Source of the DNA: Desmodus rotundus
Lineage: Eukaryota > Chordata > Mammalia > Chiroptera > Phyllostomidae
Direction of reading: 5' to 3'
NCBI RefSeq assembly: GCF_022682495.2
Contig: NC_071392.1
Span: 70,764,097 to 70,828,096 of the forward strand
Length of the DNA: 64,000 bases
Part shown: piece by piece, positions 58,781 to 64,000 of the stretch
How the letters are laid out: every line of letters starts with the position of its first letter
Position numbering within the stretch: position 1 is the first letter of the stretch
Program-made: the position numbers and the translations under genes
Notes under the pieces: model-generated
Databases searched by the model: none
What the model was told of the DNA's origin: nothing
Seen by the model: only the letters and a program-made list of their open reading frames with translations

Positions 58781-60107
58781 TTCTTCAGAAAAGACACACT
58801 TTTCCAGAGTTTATATACCATTTCACTTTGCAAATATAAAATTAGTCTTTACTTGCTGTTCTCAGCCCACTTATTTCAAAAAATAAGTCATGATTACCAC
58901 TCATTTGTTTCCTTTTTTTGCTTTATTTAGTTTTTAATGCTTAATGCCCACAAGAGAGCATTAAGCATTCATATGCAATTCAAAGTTTTATTTGTTGGTG
59001 TCTCTACTTAGCAGTATCTGAAGTGTGGGAAAGAAACTTGATCATACTGTTATCAGAGTCAAAATGGAATTAACATTTGGAAATAATATATTTTAAAAAC
59101 CAAATGGTAATATCAAAGAGAAGACAAAAGTCTCATGCGGGAAATATTCTGGAGATGTTCACTTATGTCTCACCACATTCCTGGAGCATAAGCATTTTTC
59201 TTGGGTTACCTTCTTCAGGACCTTCATTGTGGAAACAATGTCGTCTTGTGAGATTCATAGGAAAATGGATCATTCATGGCATTATCTCAGTTTTTTTCTT
59301 GAATTTATGGGCTACTTTAAAATTTACTACTCACAGTCTATTAACTTAGCAAGAGAGTTAAGAGAAAAAACTGCTCTTCTTTTTATTTTTCTGTGCAATG
59401 CTAATTTTATTTTTTAACCCAATCCCATCATCCTTGTATCTATTTATGGATATCCTTAGATGGTCAAAAAAAAGTCCCTTTTGGTCCCTCCAGAGCCCTA
59501 CTTTCCCATTAGCCATCTGGCCCCTACTATGGTGTTTTGATGTTGTACAGTTACCTGCTGAGTGGCAGATAACTGACTTGTGATGATCTGATACTTATTA
59601 GGTGTTTTTGGCACTCAAATTCCCTCTCCGCCCACCCTCTAATCAGATAGGCACATTTCTCTAATCAGATAGCCACACGGTTGTCCTGGTTTGTGGGACC
59701 CAGAGTACAGAAAAAGCCAATTAATTTTGCTTCAGACATTTTCTTTCTCACATTTTCTTGAAGAGGATAAATCAAAATATATCCTCTTCATTCCATCGTC
59801 TCTTTTGATCTTCCAGTCCCTGTCAAGATATCTCAGAAAAATATTCTCAATTTGTGTGTCATATAAGTCAGAAAACAGTTTACTGCTGACAACTAAAGTA
59901 CACAAGCAAAACATATATACCCACAAAGAAAGTGACAGAAATTTAAAATAAAAAGGGAAAGTGCCAGCAAACTATAGTGTTCAAAAGTGCCTATAAACTG
60001 TGCAAAATTCTTTAATTCCTAACTCCTTAACTGAAACTTGATTTTCTTAAAGCACTATTATCAAAGATATATATGTGTTTTTTACTTCCTAGATTACTTA
60101 TTTATTA

Positions 60108-63100
60108 TTTTTAAAAAGTATCGAGGTGACTGACATTGGTTAATAAGATCATATAGGTTTCAAGTGCACATTTCTATGATACATGATCTGTTGATTGCCT
60201 TGTGCGCCCACCACTCAAAGTCAAACCATTTTCCCTCACCGTATATTTGACCCCTTCACCCATTACTACCCACTCCCCACCCCCTTCCCTCTGCTAACTA
60301 CCATATTGTTGTCTGCCTATGTCTATGAATTTCAGTTTTATATCCCACATATGAGTGAAATCATATGATTCTTAGCTTTTTCTGACTGGCTTATTTTGCT
60401 TAGCATAATATTCTCAAGGCCCATCCATGTTGTCATAAATGGCAGTATTTCATCCTTTCTGTGGCTGAGCAGTATTCCATAGTATACATGTACCACATCT
60501 TCTTTATCCAGTCCTCTGTTGAAGGACATTCTGGTTTTCTCCATGTCTTGGCCACCGTGAATAATGCTGCAGTGAACATGGGGGGCGGTGCATAAATCTT
60601 TGTGAATAAATATTTTCGAGTTTTTCAGGTAGATATCCAGAAGAGGGATTGCTAGATCATATGGCATTCTAATTTTAGGTTTTTGAGGAACCTTCACATT
60701 TTTTTCTGTAATGGTTGTACTAGTTTAATTTCCACCAGCAGTGAATGAGTGTTCCTTTTTCTCCACAACTTCTCCAGCACTTGTTATTTTCCATTTTGTT
60801 ATAATTCTAACAGGTGTGAGGTGACATCTCATTGTAGTTTTCTTTTTCATTTTCCTAATAGCTAATGATGTTGGATGGTTCAACATCTTTTCATATATAT
60901 AATGACCAGTTGTATGTCTTTTTGGGAGAGATGTCTGTTCAGGTCCTCTGCCCATTTCTTAATTGCATTGTTTGTTTGGTATTGAGTTGCATGAGTTCTT
61001 TATACATTTTGGATATTAACCTCTTGATGGAGCTGTTGTTTGTAAATATCATCTCCCATTTGGTTGGTTGCCTTTTTGTTTTGTTGTCAGATTCTTTTAT
61101 TGTGCAGAAACTTTTCAGTTTGATATAGTCCTGTTCATTTATTTCTACTTTTACTTCCCTTGCCTTTGGGACCAAATTCACAACATTTCCTCTATGACTG
61201 AGGTCCATGTGTTTAGTACCTATGTTTTCTTCTATGTACTTTATTGTTTTAGGTCTTTTATTTAGGTCTTTGACCCATTTTTAATTATTTTTTACAAGGG
61301 GACAAACAGTATTCTAGCTTCATCCTTTTGCAAGTGGCTTTCCAATTCTCCCAGCACCACTTATTCAAAAGGCTTTCTTTACTTCATTGTATGTTTGTGG
61401 CTCTTTTGTCAAATTTTTTTTGCCCATAGGCCTGTGATTTTATTTCTGTGCTCTCGGTTCTGTTCCATTGGTCTGTGTGTCTGTTTTTCTGCCAATACCA
61501 TGCTGTTTGAATTATTGTGGCTCTGTAGTATAATTTAAAGTTGGGTAGTATGAAGTTGGGTAGTCTCTAGCTTTGTTCTTTTTTCTCAGGATTGCTTTGG
61601 CTATTTGGAGTCTTCTGTGGTTCATACAAATCTAACAATATTTTGCTCTATTTTTTTAAATGACATGGGGATATTGATGGAGATTGCATTAAATCTGTAT
61701 ATTGCTTTGGGTAATATGGACATTTTAACTCTGTTGATTCTTCCAATTCATGAACATGGAATATCTTTCTATTTCATTGTATCTTTTTCAATCTCTTTTT
61801 AAAATGCTTTGCAGTTTTCAGTATATAGGTCCTTCATGTTCTTAAACTTTATTTCTAGTTATTTTACTCTTTTGGTTGCAATTACAAAAGGAACTATTTT
61901 TAAAAATTTCTTTTTCTGAAGTATCACTGTTAGTATATTGGAAAGCAATAGATTTTTCTACATTGATTTTATATCTTGCAACTTTACTGTATTTGTTTAT
62001 TATTTCTAACAGTTTTTTGGTGGAGTCTGGGGTTTTCTACATAAAGAATCATGTCATCTGCAAAAAGCAACACTTTTACTTCTTCCTTCCCAATTTGGAT
62101 GCCTTTTATGTCTTTGTCTTACCTGATTGCTCTGGCTAGAACTTCCAGAACTATATTAAATAAGAGTGGTGAGAGTGGCCACCCTTCTCATGTTCATGAT
62201 TTTAGAGAAAAAGCTTTCAGTTTTTCACCATTGAGTATGACATTGGCTGAGGATTTGTTATGACCTTTATTATATGGCCCTTGTTATATTGAGGTACTTT
62301 CTTTCTATACCCATTTTATTGAGTGTTTTAATTGTAAATGGATGTTGTTATCTTAGCAATTGCTTTTTTGCATCTATTGATAAGACCATATGCTCTTTAT
62401 CCTTTGTTTTGTTAATGTGGTGTATTACATTGATCGATTTGCATGTTGAACACCCTTGTGCCTCTGGAATGAACCCAACTTGTTTGTGGTGTATTATTCT
62501 TTAACATATTGTTGTATTCAATTTGCTGGTATTTTGTTTAGGATTTTTGCATCTGTATTAATCAGAGATATTGATGTGTAGTTTTCTCTTCTGGTAGTAT
62601 CCTTGCCAGGTTTTAGTATCAGGGTTATTTTGGCCTCATAAACTGTGTTAGAAAGTATTTTCTCTTCTTCAATTTTTTGGAAGAGTTTGAGAAGGAAAGG
62701 TATCAAATGTTTGGTAGAATTCACTAGTGAAGCCACCTGGTCCTGGACTTCTATTGTTTGGGGTGTTTTTGATAGTTGTTTCAATTTCTTCACTGTTTAT
62801 CAGTCTGTTTAGATTTTCCATTTCTGCCTGATTCAGTCTAGAAAGGTTATATATTTTAGGAACTTATCTATTTTTTCTAGGTTATTGAATTTGATGGCAG
62901 ATATTCTTTCATAGTACTCTAGTATGACCCTTTTATATCTCTGATGTCTGTGGTAACTTCTCTTTCATTTCTAATTTTGTTTACATGACTCTTTTCTCTT
63001 TTTTTCTTAGTGAACCCAGCCAGTGGTTTGTCAATTTTATTAGCGTTTTCAAAGAATCAGCTCTTTGTTGTGTTCTTTGTATAGTCTTATTGTTCTCTGT

Positions 63101-64000
63101 TTCATTGAATTCTGCTGTAATTTTTATTATTTCTTTTCTTCTTCTTGGGGTTGCTTTTGTCTTTCTTTTTCTAGTTTTTTAAGATGTGATGTTAAATTGT
63201 TTACTTGGGATTTCTCTTGTTTCTTGAGATAGGCTTGCAGTGATATAAACTTCCCTCTTATCACTGCTTTCACTGCATCCCAGTTTTGCTATGTTGTATT
63301 ATCATTCTCATTTGCCTCTATGTATCTTTTGATCACACCTTTTACTTCTTCTTTGATCCAGTCACTTTTTAGTAGTTTATTGTTTAATCTCCACATATTT
63401 GTTGGTTTCTTTACTTCCTTTTCACAGTTGATTTCTAATTTCAAAGCATTGTAGTCAGAAAATATGGTTGTCATAATTTCAATCTCCCTGGATTTATTGA
63501 GGCTAGTTGTGACCCAACAGATGGTCTGTCCTTGAGAATGTTCCATGCACATTGGAGAAGATTGTAGAACCTGATGGTCTGGGATGAAATTCTCTGTAAA
63601 TGTCAGTTATGTCCCTTTGGCACCATGTCATTTAAGGCTGATATTTCCTTGTTGATTTTCTGTTTGGACGAGCTCTAGAGCTGTCAATGGAGTATTAAGC
63701 TCTCCAACTATGATTGTGTTTGTGTCTGTTTCTTCAGTTCTGTTAGTAGTTGCTCTATATATTTAAGTTCTTACTGCTTGGGTGCATATATATTAAGAAG
63801 TATTGTCTTCTTGATGTTGTGTCCCCTGTATCATTATAAGATGTCCATCTTTGTCTCTCATAACCTTTGTTATCTCGAAATCTCTTTTGGCAGGTATAAG
63901 TATGACTACACTGACTTTTCTGTGGATATTATTTGTTCGGAGAATCATTTTCTATCCTTTCACTTTGAATCTACCTTTGTCTTTGCAGCTTAGATGTGTC
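60108..64000 (-). mobile_element. L1 retrotransposon, minus strand, incomplete at window edge
   Basis: The 3' UTR starts at about 60108 ('tgacattggttaataagatc'). Reversed ORF2 follows from about 60500: C-terminal part (MKVPQKPKIRMPYDLAIPLL, 60697-60638), RT with FADD catalytic motif (about 62048-62059), and the endonuclease region toward 64000. Many stops. It belongs to a different, apparently older L1 subfamily than the copy at 25656, judged by its 3' UTR. ORF1 and the 5' end would lie right of the window. Confidence 0.9.

Larger units (their letters stand above)
56385..64000 (+). other. ASB15: ASB15 intron (partial, runs off the window)
   Basis: No exon matching the next ASB15 segment was found. 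It holds L1 and MIR fragments, a pyrimidine repeat and the large L1 at 60108-64000. The stretch 57740-60100 otherwise shows no gene. Confidence 0.8.

Noticed and set aside
56400..60100. Further ASB15 exons
   Set aside because: No acceptor followed by sequence like the next ankyrin repeats of ASB15 was found; the open frames here are unrelated.

Overview
This is vertebrate nuclear DNA, and the repeats point to a bat. At least ten copies of the tRNA-derived VES SINE, which I recognise from bats, are present on both strands, several with clean target-site duplications (TSDs). There is also a full-length L1, a LINE carrying only ORF1 (HAL1 type), several nonautonomous hAT and mariner elements, and a background of older L2, MIR, MER5A and MaLR copies. 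The species cannot be fixed from the sequence alone.

Only two host genes are supported. Exon 1 of NDUFA5 (complex I subunit) lies on the minus strand, with its start codon at 2498-2500, inside a short CpG-rich promoter; 1-2479 is its first intron. About 50.6 kb away, on the plus strand, are the first four coding exons of ASB15 (ankyrin repeat and SOCS box protein 15), at 53146-53254, 54852-54904, 54995-55126 and 56226-56384. All four have canonical splice sites and consistent phases and together encode the first 150 residues. The rest of ASB15 lies beyond the window. The head-to-head order NDUFA5(-)/ASB15(+) matches the arrangement I know from human chromosome 7q31.

The interval between the genes is mostly mobile-element debris. 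Region by region: an L2 copy interrupted by an inverted L1 (100-2000); the NDUFA5 promoter (about 2480-2760); L1, a MaLR LTR, L2 and VES copies (3.1-8.6 kb); an L1 carrying a hAT element that in turn carries a VES SINE (11-12.4 kb); a mariner-type miniature element (14.6 kb); an internally deleted gammaretrovirus-like provirus with both LTRs (14,933-19,913); a full-length but decayed L1 on the minus strand (25,656-31,459) with a perfect 15-bp TSD; scattered hAT, MER5A, L2 and L1 pieces (32-36 kb); a mariner transposase remnant (43.5 kb); HAL1 copies (47.2-47.6 and 49.3-51.15 kb); and a second minus-strand L1 that runs off the right edge (60.1-64 kb).

I found no new multi-gene system. The most interesting observations are a SINE fused to the 5' end of a HAL1 element with one TSD around the pair, a provirus whose two LTRs carry different numbers of U3 tandem units, NRF1-like and ZNF143-like motifs in the NDUFA5 promoter, and a 90-nt intron in ASB15. 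All positions were read by eye, so repeat boundaries without a stated TSD are approximate.
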